Of a DNA stretch of 64,000 bases, positions 16,840-27,307 are shown piece by piece. The position numbers were made by a program, and so were the translations under genes. This DNA is from CAWAND01 sp963797485. GTDB lineage: Bacteria > Chloroflexota > Anaerolineae > Anaerolineales > E44-bin32. The DNA is taken from NCBI GenBank assembly GCA_963797485.1, contig CAWCPF010000002.1, positions 627,280-691,279 on the forward strand, in the 5' to 3' direction. A model generated the notes under the pieces. It saw only the letters and a program-made list of their open reading frames with translations, ran no database searches and was not told the origin of the DNA. Within the stretch, counting starts at the first letter, position 1; each line of letters starts with the position of its first letter.

Positions 16840-16991
16840 GCTGAACGGCCTCGAGCTGCGAGTCTGGCGTTCTTTCCAGGGATCGGCCCGGCCAGCGCTG
16901 GAAGCCTATTTATGCCCGTTTCACCGCACCTGGCGAGGCCGGTCGGAGATCCCTGGAGCGTAGCGGAAGGGGCTCCATCGCGTTGTTAGGC
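16840..16991 (-). repeat. attC-like site 2
   Basis: The plus strand starts GCTGAACGGCCTCGAG and ends CGCGTTGTTAGGC; 152 bp. It is a shortened form of the long repeats, lacking one arm of the internal inverted pair. Confidence 0.72.
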
Positions 16992-16999
16992 GTGGCGGC

Positions 17000-19838
17000 T
17001 CATGCATTGCCTAGGCTGCCCTCGACGGCCTTTGTCTGCGCGACGGTGAGCCCGTATAGCTTGTAGACCGCGTGGTGTCTATCTTCTCATCAACGAGCTT
17101 TATGCGATCTTCGATTGGGAGCGCTCCGGGTAGGGCTCGCGGAAGTCTCCGCCGGGATTTCTGGAGAGCGAGCACCTGGGCCGCGAAAGGTCGACCAAGT
17201 GGTCATGCTCACCCTTGTCGACAGCGTTTGCGAAGTCGATAAGGCGAATTGGGAGTGCGAGAAGGGCATTCTTGAGTACATCGATAGTGACGAAGAACTC
17301 CTGATAGTAGTAGTTCAGGAGGCGGCTGTTGATGATGGCAAGGATGTATTTCAGCGATACTTCGGAGCGGGACAGTAGGAGCATCGCGTCCTTGACGTAT
17401 AGCCCACCTGGATCGTAGGCCGCGACGAGCTGCTGTCCCATGCGGGAGACGATTAACTTCTCTGCGTCGAAGCGCAGTGGTCGCCGGGGCGAGCGGTCTT
17501 CCTGTTCTCGACCATCTGGTCGGGCACGTACCAAACGTATTCGGCGGGCTCGTCGTGCAAGTAGCGGTGAACGCCTGCGCTTCGGATGAACAGCTTGCTT
17601 TCCTTGTGCCTCTTGATGGACTGAATGAACTTCTGGTCGTCCGCCGTCTTGAAACCATACCGGAATTCGACGAACTGGGCCAATGGGGCAGTGTTGTGGG
17701 CCATACTTGCGAAGATCGCTTGCGACTGATCGCGCCCATGGAGCTGGAAATTGTGCAATTCGGAAGAACTCGATGTCCGCTTGATGGAAGGTTCTAATGG
17801 GGGCGACGTTTCCCTTGTCGTCAAGTCTTTCAACTTGGATGAGATTGGTAGGACGGCTTGGTTTCTCTTTGGCGCGGCGAAACACGAATATGCATGTCTC
17901 TACAGTGGCCTGAGCAAACACCTTCTTTGGTAGTTGCACAAGCTTGACGACTCTTGCGTTCTCGAGAATGAAGGCTCGTATTCTTGTGAAGCTCTCAAGG
18001 GATGTCCATGTGTGGGGAACAATGTAACTGAAGAGGCCGTCGAGCCGGGCCAGTGTAAGCCCGCGCTCCATGAAACATGAGTACTCGTCAGATTTGGCAA
18101 CGAATGTGGAGTAGAGAGCCCACAGCATCTTCTTGGTCTCGGGAGGGATATTGTGCGGACGTACATATGGAGGGTTTCCAATAACCACGTGAAACCCCCC
18201 TTGTTGCAGAATCTCGCCGAAGCCCTCGCGCTTGCTGCTCCAATCGAACGGGGTTACACGGTTAAGCGGTTCGTCGGTTTGGAATAGACGATTGTGTGGA
18301 CCCTCGGGCGGGATCAGCGAGTTGCCGCATTTTATGTTCGACGCCAGTGCGGGCAGGAGTCGCCTCTTGTGAGGAAGGCCCTCTCCCCCTCCAGGAGCCG
18401 GATGTAGAGGCTCATCATCGCGATCTCCACGGCCTGGGGGTCGATGTCAACGCCGTATATGTTGTTGGTGAGGATGCGTGCTTTCTCCGTAAGGGATAGC
18501 TTCCATTGCCCATCCTCTTCGAAGAGGAGCAACTGGGAGTCGTCGACAAGCCGCTTGGGGTGGTGCTTGTACCAGTTGAGGTGGTAGTCGAGAAGCGTCT
18601 GGTATGCGGCTAGCAGGAAGGAGCCGGAGCCACACGCCGGATCAAGGATGCGGAGCTTCGCAATTTGCGCCGGGGACTTCCCCGCGATGAGTTCCCCGAC
18701 GGTGTTGGCAACAATATAGCTGACAATGTGGCTGGGAGTGTAATAGACGCCACCGGCTTTTCGCACTTCGGGCTTATCTTCGACTATCGCTCGTTTGGCA
18801 GTGACACGAAATCGTCTTCCCTAGGTATCTCTCATATATGGATCCTAGCAATTCAACGCCAATCTGGGCGAAGTTGTAGGGCTCAAGTCCGGAGAGTATC
18901 ACCTCGGCTATAAGGCGCGAGTCCCACGTAACTTGCTCGCAGAGATGAGGCTTGAATATCTCGCCATTAAGGTCCTGATTTACTTCTCGAAAGAGAGGAT
19001 ACAGATCCGCCGACAATGGATGGCTGGTGTGCTCGCCTCGCCAAGTCCTGGCGATGTCGCGAAGGCGGTTGGGAGGGAGAGCACCTCTATCCTCCGCGAT
19101 CCTGATGAAGATCAGGCGGTCAAGCATGACTTGGACCGCACTGTTGAGGTCTGCTGGTGAGAAACCGGGATGAGCCTTGAATACGGCCTTAGCGAGTTTC
19201 TCGCGCCAGGACGAGAGGTCTGCGAGGAAGAGGGCGTCCAGGGGGGTCTTCTGGCGGGCGGCTCTCGCAGAAGAGGAGAGCAGTTTGTCGAGCGATCCAG
19301 CCTTGACTGCCTCCTTGGAAAGCTGCCAGATTTCCTGGGCGACTTCCGGGCGGGAATATGAGCGGTAGTTGTGGCTGAAGATGAGGCCTGCGTCGGGATG
19401 TCGTGGATCTGGCTTACGTGATGCGTCGTAGAAGCGGATCTCCTGGAAGTCGGTGACAACAACAAAGTAGACTGGCTGGTCAGTGTTATTCCACGCGTAT
19501 TTCTTTGCCTGTAGAATGACATCGCTTCGGGAGAGAACGACGCTAGGAGCCTTTGCCTCGACGTAGTACTTGGTCTGGCCGTTGGTGCGAAAGTTGTAGT
19601 CCGGTCGACCGATGGTGGGGCCTCTCTCGACGATAACGTCCCGATCGTAGGGGTTCTCCCCGGGGCGAAGGGCTATGGTCCACCCAAGTGCTTCGAAGAG
19701 CGGATCGATGAAGTCAAGGCGCGCTTGGTGCTCTTGGTAGCTGTCCGAAAGGAAGAAGGCCTCATTCTTCTCAAAGTCCCGAACAAGCTGCTCGACTTTG
19801 TTTGCGAAGGAAGAGGGGGGTCGCAAGATCTTGGGCAT
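17000..19838 (-). CDS. Type IIG restriction-modification enzyme (N6-adenine methyltransferase fused to nuclease), frameshifted
   Basis: The N-terminal 350 aa contain a PD-(D/E)XK-like nuclease segment (DPLFEALGW, RPDYNF, YYVEAKAP). A helical connector is followed by the methyltransferase with GGVYYTPSHIVSYIV, motif I DPACGSGSFL, GVDIDPQAVEIA, and motif IV NPPYV. A target-recognition region and the typical C-terminus (KLVDEKIDTHAVYKLYGLTVAQTKAVEG) complete it; the stop is TGA at 17000. At least five single-base shifts (near 18790, 18370, 17740, 17470 and 17160) break the frame. Such enzymes methylate and cleave DNA with one polypeptide. At about 940 aa it is an unusually large cassette gene. 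Confidence 0.8.
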
Positions 19839-19890
19839 ATGGTGATTCTAAAGCATCGGACAAGGGAGTAGGCCCGGTGATCGGCGCCCC

Positions 19891-20013
19891 GCCTAGTGGC
19901 CTCGAGATGCGAGGTCTTGGGTCGTTGCTGGGAGCCGCCTGGCCAGTTCTTCGATACTACAACAAACCCGAGTCTCCGCAGCTGGCCGGGTGGGCTCCAT
20001 CGAGTTGTTAGAC
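19891..20013 (-). repeat. attC-like site 1
   Basis: The plus strand ends CGAGTTGTTAGAC and begins with a degenerate GCCTAGT followed by GGCCTCGAG; 123 bp. It lies between the KAP gene and the restriction enzyme gene. Confidence 0.7.
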
Positions 20014-20028
20014 GCATCAAAGCCCAAG

Positions 20029-22279
20029 CTACGACGGAGGAACTTTGTGACGGGGCTGGTGCGGCGTGGACAAAGCGGTGAAGCCACATGAACTGAATAC
20101 CAAGGAGTTCATCGGAGCCAGAGTCGGGTGCATGTGGGAACTCCTCAGGCAGTTGCTTCCCAAAAAGAAGGCGCCCTACCGCGCTGCATACGATCTGGGG
20201 ATCGACGATGGCTGATAAGGAGTCGTACTGGTGCCTCTCGAAATCGCTCTTGTGCGGAAGCCCACCGCCCATTGGGTAAGCGATAGGGACGAACGACCCG
20301 AGCAGAGTATAGGCATTGCTCACGTCAGCGTCGAGATGTGCTCCGATGTGGGCGGCGAGGGTGGCGCGGTCGCCATAGGTGGCCCAAATCGAAGCGAGAA
20401 ATCGGAGCGTTCCGGCCGAACTCTGTGAATAGAAAACCATTCGCTCCTGCATGCTCCTCAACCCTCTGGGCAAAGACACGTGCCAGATCGGCTTTCTCTT
20501 CATCCGTGAACGGGTAATGGGATGAGCCTGGCTGAGTGGGGAGACGACGAAGGACTTCTGCTCCGAAGAGAAGGGGTTGGGAAGCAGACAAGATCGCCTC
20601 GAGAACTTGGATGCGCTGCGGGCCCGGAGCAATGCTTGCGACAAGTCGTGCCACAAGCAGCGCGGCTCGCTGGAATGGCGACAGTTCCAAGAAGAGCTCA
20701 GGGTTTGGCAGCTGTTGAGCCCTAGTGGAAAGAGCCGTTGCGATGTTCACGGCGCTCGCTGGTGGAAGGCCATCGGAGCGGACCCCCAACTTGCTGAGTA
20801 GACTGACCGCGTTCCCTGGAGTGAAGAGGGAGTCAAGCGCGGGAAAGCTCCTCGGGCGCTCGCTCGGCAGCGCTCAAGATGGCGTCCACCGCAAGGTCGG
20901 AGACGTCGCCAGAGGGGATTGAGTACGTGATGAACCTTTCGAAGTAGTCTTCCGATGCGATACGTTTGTCCTTGTACCACGTCTTGTCCCACTCGGGGCC
21001 GTAATAAGTGTTGCCGTATACCCCTTCCAGCCTCGGAAAGAGGGAAGTGATCAGCTGGCGGAGGGAGCCCATTTCGGATTCGGGAGCGCCGCGGAAGGCG
21101 CTGTCAATGATCTTCTTATCGCGGTCTTTCCCGGGCTTGTCGCGGTCCATGGCGGCCATGTGCCTCAGTGTAAAGGCGCCCTTGTTCTCAGCGATGACGC
21201 GGTAGGCGGAGGGATAGATGGTCCTCGTCGCCTCCAAGAGGAGGAGATCGGGGATGTCGACTTCGCCCGCTACTTGGGGAATGGAGAAGGTGAGGGCGTT
21301 GTAGTACCTTACCGCGGCGCGCGGCGTGTGTAGGCCGGGCTCGAGCCCGCCGGTGAAGGCGTGGACGAATCGTTGGACTTGCTCCTCGGTTAGGTCGACG
21401 CGCGCCGCCGCAAGGGCCTTGTCTACCCCCTGAAAGCAGAACGCCCTGAGACTTGCTCGATTAATCGGCGGCAGGTGAACTGGGACCTGAACGATCTTGT
21501 CGAGGAACTTGGCGCCCGCGTCGGACGTGGAGGAGCCGTACCTCTCCTGAAGAGCGTCTGCGACGATCCCTGGATCGAAGGCAAGCACAAAGATCAGGTT
21601 CCGGAAACCGGCAGTCAGTTTCACCAAGCGGAAGATGGCATGGATTTCGGTCTTCTCAAGGCGGTCAATGTCGTCAATGAGGACGACGACGGCGTTTTCC
21701 CTCCTCATGGAGGATGGCTTCGAGACGATCCCTGAGAACTTCGAGATTCACGGTGGACAACACGCGCCTGATAGTTTCCGCCAGGTCTTTCCGGTCAAGA
21801 GCCGCCCCTACAATCGAGCCGTAGGTACCTATCGTCTCGCCCAGCTTCTCCCTTTGGGTTGGCAGCGAACGCCCCAATGCCTCTGCCAAGGTGGTGAAGA
21901 AGCCGAGTATGAGCTCGGTCTCTGAGGGGAAGCGCCACGGATTGAATCGTATCGGGACAATGTGCGAGTGCTTGAGAAGTTCTACCTCCATGAAGTTCAG
22001 GCAAGTTGTCTTTCCATCTCCCCATTCTCCGTAGAGGGCGAGGATCAGCGGCGCGTCGTCGTCGCGACTGGCAATGGTGAGAGCAAGCCTCTGGGAAAAA
22101 GGCCATCTGTTGAACCTATCGCTCGCGGGGTCGACAAGAGGAATGTCGGAGGAGTATGACTTGTCGGTCTTTGGCGGTCGCCCATCCCTGGCAGGCGCCG
22201 ACTTTGTGCCAGGGCTTCTGCTTGTGAAAAGCGATCGGAGACGTTCAACCATATTGGACCTCATGGATAGGCCTAACAT
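20029..22279 (-). CDS. KAP family P-loop NTPase (frameshifted)
   Basis: Walker A (LYGEWGDGKTT) near residue 85, IPIRFNPWRF after it, and Walker B (VVVLIDDIDRLE) are diagnostic of KAP NTPases, membrane-linked ATPases that include phage-exclusion proteins such as PifA. The C-terminal 450 aa are helical and uncharacterised. Shifts occur near 21690, 20830 and 20400. The 3' end is uncertain: TAG at 20029 in one frame, read-through into attC-like site 1 in another. Possible starts are the ATGs at 22279, 22264 and 22252; the last has GAGG upstream. It would be the first cassette of the array. A defence role is inferred. Confidence 0.7.
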
Positions 22280-22304
22280 CTCATTGTCACCATTCTATTG
22301 TCAC
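22271..22304 (-). other. Candidate attI-like or truncated attC boundary
   Basis: On the minus strand GTTAGGC (complement of 22271-22277) sits at the 5' edge of the KAP gene, exactly where the array's first recombination point is expected. Just upstream are two adjacent 14-bp direct repeats (22277-22290 and 22291-22304, 11 of 14 identical). attI sites combine one GTTRRRY core with direct repeats. No integrase gene adjoins it. Confidence 0.25.
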
Positions 22305-22419
22305 TACTCCCGGACTCTACTGAGAAATCCTTCCCAGCCACCCTTATCCCACCTGCAAGACAACAAACTCGGGACAAACCGGCCCCAATCCCATTCCAGA
22401 CACCGGGCCCGCCCGCGAA

Positions 22420-22449
22420 TTGACACGCCTCCGCCCCCCATGGTATAGT
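22420..22449 (+). promoter_or_regulatory. Sigma-A promoter of the metE riboswitch leader
   Basis: TTGACA at 22420-22425 and TATAGT at 22444-22449, spacing 18 bp. It is located 48 bp upstream of the SAM riboswitch. Confidence 0.75.
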
Positions 22450-22496
22450 CCGCCGCACAATTGAAAACAGTGCACCGGCGCTTCGGCGCCCGGACA

Positions 22497-22609
22497 CTCA
22501 TCATGAGAGGCGGAGGGACCGGCCCTGCGAAGCCTCGGCAACCGTCACCGGGTTCCACCCGGCGAAAGGTGCCAATTCCGGCAGAAGCCTCGAGCTTCTG
22601 GAAGATGAG
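22497..22609 (+). ncRNA. SAM-I (S-box) riboswitch
   Basis: The core motifs are in order: P1 5' strand CTCATC, GAGAGGCGGAGGGA, GGCCCTGCGAAGCCTCGGCAACC, AAGGTGCCAATTCC, and P1 3' strand GATGAG. Binding of S-adenosylmethionine stabilises P1 and favours the downstream terminator, turning metE off when SAM is plentiful. Confidence 0.95.
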
Positions 22610-22629
22610 CGATGAGCCCACGTCGTTCC

Positions 22630-22657
22630 AGGCCTCTTCTTCCGGGAGAGGCCTTTT
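22630..22657 (+). terminator. Riboswitch-controlled intrinsic terminator
   Basis: Stem AGGCCTCT / AGAGGCCT followed by TTT, 20 nt after the SAM-I riboswitch and 55 nt before metE. It is the expression platform. Confidence 0.8.
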
Positions 22658-22712
22658 GGTTGCCTAGCAGGCGCGGCGCACGACCCCCGGGAGGGGTTTG
22701 GGAGGAGGTTGC

Positions 22713-24986
22713 ATGAGTTCGTATTCAACACAAACCATCGGTTTCCCCAGGATCGGCCCCCAGCGCGAGATGAAACGCGCCCTGGAGTCCTACTGGAAGG
22801 GCCAGCTTTCGAGCGCCAATCTTATTGAAGCGCAGCACGCCGTCGAAGCCGACGCCTGGCAGACGCAGCTTGACGGCAGGGATCGATTTCATCGGGGTGG
22901 GCGACAGCACGCTCTACGACCACGTGCTGGATTGGACGGTCCGCCTGGGGCTGATCCCGGAACGCTTTCAGGGCCTGGACGGGCTGGACCAATACTTCGC
23001 CATGGCCCGCGGCGTCCCGGCATCCCGGCCCTCGATCTCACCAAGTGGTTCGACACCAACTACCACTACCTGGTGCCCGAGATCGAGCCCGGCCTGGCGC
23101 CGTCGGCTCATTTTGACGATTTCATCGACCTGGTCCGCCGGGCCCAGGCCAGCCTGGGCGAACGGGCGGTGCCCATCGTGCTCGGCCCGGTGACGCTGCT
23201 CCGGCTGGCGCGCTTGAGCCAGGACTTCGCCGCCGCCCTGCACGGCCTGCTCCCGCTGTACACGCAGCTGCTCGGGACAGCTCAAGGCGCTGGGGGTGGC
23301 CGAGGTCCAAATGCACGAGCCGGCGCTGGTCCTGGGCGACGCCGCCCGGCTGCTCCCGCACGTCGATCTGGCCTACCGGGCGCTGGCCCAGGCCGGGCTG
23401 CCCATCAACCTGGTCACGTATTTCGACGACCTGGGCGAGGCCTTGGAGGCGGCGCTGGCGCTGCCGGTGACCACCCTGACCCTGGACTTCACCCGCGGCG
23501 ACAACCTGGAACGCCTCCAGGCCGCCGGCTGGCCGCGAGGGCAAGACGCTGGCCGCCGGCCTGGTGGACGGCCGCAACGTGTGGCGGATGCGGCCGGACG
23601 TGGTCCGCCCGCGCCTCACCGCCCTGCAGGCGCTGACGCCCAACCTGCGCCTGAGCGCCTCGGCCTCGCTCCAGTTCGTCCCCTACACGGTGGAAGCCGA
23701 GCCTTCGCTCCCGGAGGCGCTCCGCAATGTGCTGTCCTTCGCCCGCGAAAAGCTCGGCGAACTGGCCCGGCTGGGCCAGGCGGATGACGCCGGCCGGGAA
23801 GCCGAGCTCAAGGCGCTCGAGGCGCGCTGGGCGAAGTTCAAGGCCTTTGCGCCGGACGACCCGGCGGTGGCCAAACGCCTGGCGGGCTTGAACGAGGCCG
23901 ACTTCAGCCGGGCGGAGGACTATGCCGCCCGGCGTCCGCAGCAGATTGAGCTGCCGCTCCTGCCGACGACCACCATCGGCTCGTTTCCGCAGACGCCCGA
24001 GATCCGCCGCCTGCGGACGCAGCTCAACAAGGGCGAGCTCACCCAGAAGGAATACGAGGACAAGGTCGACGCCTGGATCGCCTACACCATCGGCGTCCAG
24101 GAAGGCCTGGGGCTGGATGTGCTCGTGCACGGCGAGTTCGAGCGCTCCGACATGGTCGAGTATTTCGGTCAGAAACTGACCGGGTTTGTGTTCACCGAAA
24201 ACGGCTGGGTGCAGAGCTTCGGCAGCCGCTATGTCCGGCCGCCGATCATCTACGCCGACGTCAGCCGTCCCGAACCGATGACGGTGCGCGAGTTCGCCCG
24301 CGCCCAGACCTTCACCAGCCAAGCCGGTCAAGGGCATGCTCACCGGGCCGGTGACGATCCTCAACTGGTCGTTCCCGCGGGTCGACATCCCGCACGCCGA
24401 CATCGCCTATCAGCTGGCCCTGTCGCTGCGGGACGAGATCGGCGATCTGCAGGCCGCCGGCGCCCGCGTGATCCAGGTGGACGAGCCGGCGCTGCGCGAG
24501 GGCCTGCCCTTCAAACCCGAGCGCTGGGACCAGTACCTCGACTGGGCGGTGGACGCCTTCCGGCTGGCGGTGGGCGGCGCGGCGTCCGAAACCCAGATCC
24601 ACACCCACATGTGCTACGCCGAGTTCGGCGACATCCTGGGGGCCATCGACCGCCTGAACGCCGACGTGATCTCGATCGAGAACGCCCGCAGCGACGACGA
24701 GACCTTGCGCGAGCTGGCCGATTTCGACTACGGCCGCGAGGTCGGGCCGGGCGTGTACGACATCCACAGCCCGGTGGTGCCCACGCGCGATCAGGTGGTC
24801 GACAAGCTGCGCATGTACCTGCGCCACCTGCCGCCCGAACGGGTGTGGGTCAATCCGGACTGCGGCCTCAAGACCCGCGGCTGGAAAGAGGTCCTGCCCT
24901 CGCTGGCCCACATCGTGGAAGCCGTCGAAATCGTGCGCGCCGAGGTGGCCGAGTCTCCCGTCCCGGCCCCGGCCGGCACGGACTGA
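22713..24986 (+). CDS. metE: Cobalamin-independent methionine synthase MetE (frameshifted)
   Basis: 5-methyltetrahydropteroyltriglutamate-homocysteine methyltransferase. The N-terminus TIGFPRIGPQREMKRALESYWKG, GIDFIGVGDSTLYDHVLD, and the C-terminal zinc ligands HTHMCYAEF and VNPDCGLKTR are present. The ATG follows GGGAGGAGG. Five single-base indels split it: extra G near 22874, missing G near 23020, extra A near 23277, extra C near 23535, extra A near 24320. Each restores the family sequence when corrected, so they look like sequence errors. Regulated by the upstream SAM-I riboswitch; it heads the methionine block. Confidence 0.92.
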
Positions 24987-25010
24987 GTCTGCCGAGGCAT
25001 CGGAGCGGCC

Positions 25011-26883
25011 ATGACGGACGCCTTTCGAAAGCTGCTCAAGGCGGGCCAGCCCATCCTGGCCGATGGGGCCATGGGCACGTTACTCCACGCCCGCGGCGAG
25101 GGCTTCGACGCCTGCTTCGATGAGCTCAACCTGATCGACCCCGAGCTGGTGGCCGGCATTCACCGCGACTACGCCGCCGCCGGCGCGCAAATTCTGGAAA
25201 CCAACACCTTCGGCGCCAACCGCTTCAAACTCGCCCGGCACGGCCTGGAAGAAAAGGTGGGTGAGATCAACGCCGCCGCCGTCGCCCTGGCCCGCCAGGC
25301 GGCCGAGGCCTCCGGCCGCCCCATCCTGGTGGCCGGCAGCGTCGGGCCGCTGGGCGTCCGGCTGGCCCCCTTCGGCCGGGTCAAACCCGAGCAGGCCCAG
25401 GCGGTGTTCGCCGAGCAGATCGGCGCGCTGGCCGAGGCCGGGGCCGACCTGATCATCCTGGAGACCCACAGCGACGTGGACGAGATCGCCGAGGGCGTCC
25501 GCGCCGCGCGCCGCGTGTCGTCCCTGCCCGTCGTGGCCATGCTGACCTTCACCCGCGACGACCGGACGCTGCTGGGCGACACCGCCGCCGAGGTCGCCCG
25601 CCGCCTGGCCGAGATCGGCGTCGACGTCGCCGGCGCCAACTGCTCGGGCGGCCCGGCCCAGCTCCTGCGCCTGATCGAGCAAATGCGCCAGGCCGTCCCG
25701 GAGCTGCCTTTGGCGGTCATGCCCAACGCCGGGTGGCCGGAGCGCGTGGCCGACCGGATCATGTACCCGGCCACCGCCGCCTACTTTGGCGAATACGCCG
25801 TGGCGTTTGAGCGCGCCGGCGCCACGTTGATCGGCGGCTGCTGCGGCACGACCCCGGAGCACATCGCCGCCATGCGCGCCGCGCTCGATCATCCGCAGAC
25901 CGACCTGCCGCATGTCAGCCTGGCCCCGGTCCAGCCGGCCGGGAACGGCCATGTGGCCGAGATCTACGAACCGACGCAGTTCGCCGCCAAACTGGCGCGC
26001 CACGACTTCATCCTGTCGGTGGAGATGGATCCGCCGCGCGGGTTCTCCACCCACAAGGTCCTGGCCGGCGCGCACATGCTGGCCGAAGCCGGCGCCGACG
26101 TCATCAACGTGGCCGACAGCCCGATGGCGCGCATGCGCATGAGCCCGTGGGCGGTTTGCCAGCTCATCCAGCACAAGGTGCACGTCGAAACCGTGCTCCA
26201 CTTCCCGACGCGCGGCCGCAACTTGCTGCGCGTGCAGGGCGACCTGCTGGCGGCGCACGCGCTCGGCGTGCGCAACGTCTTCGTCGTCATGGGCGATCCG
26301 ACCGCCGTGGGCGACTACCCGGAAGCCATGGACAACTACGATCTGGTCCCGACGGGTCTGATCAAGCTGATCAAGCACAACTTCAACGCCGGGGTCGATC
26401 ATTCCGGCGCCGACATCGGCGGGCGGACGTCGTTCTTCGTCGGCTGCGCGCTCAACCTGGGGGCGCAGGCTGTCGAGCACGAGATTCGCCTGCTGCGCAA
26501 GAAGATCGACGCCGGGGCGGATTTCGCGCTCACCCAGCCGGTCTATGACGCCGGCGTGGTCGAGGCCTTCTCTGCAGGCGTTCGAGGCGCGCTACGGACC
26601 GCCCGGCATCCCCATCCTGGTGGGCATGCTGCCCCTGTACAATGCGCGCCACGCCTCGTTCCTGCATAACGAGGTCCCCGGGATGGATATTCCTGACTCC
26701 ATCCGCCAGCGAATCGCCGCCGCCGGCGAACAGGGCTCCGACGAAGGCGTGCGCATCGCCGTCGAGCTGCTCGCCAGCCTGCGCGGCCTGGTCCAGGGGG
26801 CCTACCTGATGCCGCCCTTCGGGCGCTACGAAATGGCGGCCGACATCATCGACGCCGTCCGGGCGGCGGCGCCTGCGGATTAG
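25011..26883 (+). CDS. Bifunctional homocysteine S-methyltransferase / 5,10-methylenetetrahydrofolate reductase (one frameshift)
   Basis: N-terminal homocysteine methyltransferase (ILADGAMGTLL, ETNTFGANR, GANCSGG, and zinc-site Cys pair GGCCGTTP at about residue 285), then a MetF-type FAD-dependent reductase domain (LSVEMDPPRGFST, VFVVMGDPTAVGDYP, TQPVYDAGVVEAF). The fusion is known from Firmicutes and Chloroflexota (YitJ type). An extra base near 26571 interrupts the reductase; the corrected frame runs to 26883. It follows metE after 24 bp, so it is almost certainly in the same SAM-regulated operon and supplies methyl-THF and methionine. Confidence 0.93.
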
Positions 26884-26960
26884 GCCAGGCGGCCAAGTCC
26901 GCGTTTCCGCCGGCCAGAGTGCCGCCGCCGATCCCGTCCTCAGCCCAAGAGAGGTGAGCC

Positions 26961-27287
26961 ATGAAGCTTGCGGAACGAGATCCCATCCCCGTGCGCCAGA
27001 TGACCGAGACCCTGGGCGCGTCCGAAATCGACGCGCTGGCGGGCGACATCCCGGGCTGGCAGGTCGTCAGACGGCATCACCTCGAGCGGCGTTTCGAATT
27101 CAAGAACTACGCCCAGGCCCTGAAACTGGCCAACGCCGCTTCCGAGCTGGCCGAAGCCATGGATCACCACCCCGATATCTGCTTTGGCTGGGGCTTTTGC
27201 CAGATCACCATCTGGACCCACCGCCTGGACGGGTTGACGGTCAACGATTTCATCTTGGCGGCGCGGGTGGATGCGGGGTTGGGCTGA
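26961..27287 (+). CDS. 4a-hydroxytetrahydrobiopterin (pterin-4a-carbinolamine) dehydratase
   Basis: A 108-aa protein with the family signature MDHHPDICFGWGFCQITIWTH (catalytic His pair) and C-terminal DFILAARVD. It dehydrates 4a-hydroxy-tetrahydropterins. The ATG at 26961 follows GAGAGGTGAGCC. It lies 77 bp after the methionine/folate fusion gene on the same strand, and may belong to that operon given the pterin theme. Intact frame. Confidence 0.93.
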   Translation: MKLAERDPIPVRQMTETLGASEIDALAGDIPGWQVVRRHHLERRFEFKNYAQALKLANAASELAEAMDHHPDICFGWGFCQITIWTHRLDGLTVNDFILAARVDAGLG

Positions 27288-27307
27288 ACGCCTCGACCGC
27301 ACCCTTC

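Larger units (their letters stand above)
7843..22304 (-). mobile_element. Integron-like gene cassette array without integrase (CALIN-type)
   Basis: Twelve cassette units or gene pairs, plus the monooxygenase beyond the end, all on the minus strand and each followed by an attC-like repeat. The repeats end in RYYYAAC and GTTRRRY and have inner CTCGA/TCGAG boxes with unequal spacers (AA versus GCC), as in the unpaired central spacer of attC. The AACAA next to R'' gives the minus orientation, which matches the direction of every gene. The shortest site (60 bp, at 15574) is a textbook attC. No tyrosine recombinase is encoded in the window. The attI-proximal end would be near 22.3 kb. Confidence 0.75.

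Noticed and set aside
7843..20013. CRISPR array
   Set aside because: Repeats are far too long and separated by genes, not by uniform short spacers.
20522..20922. Plus-strand short frames over the KAP region
   Set aside because: They are antisense to the KAP NTPase, whose Walker motifs and helical C-terminus are on the minus strand.
22713..24986. metE as a true pseudogene
   Set aside because: All five lesions are single-base indels that restore the family sequence when fixed, the riboswitch and start are intact, and sigA shows the same kind of lesion.
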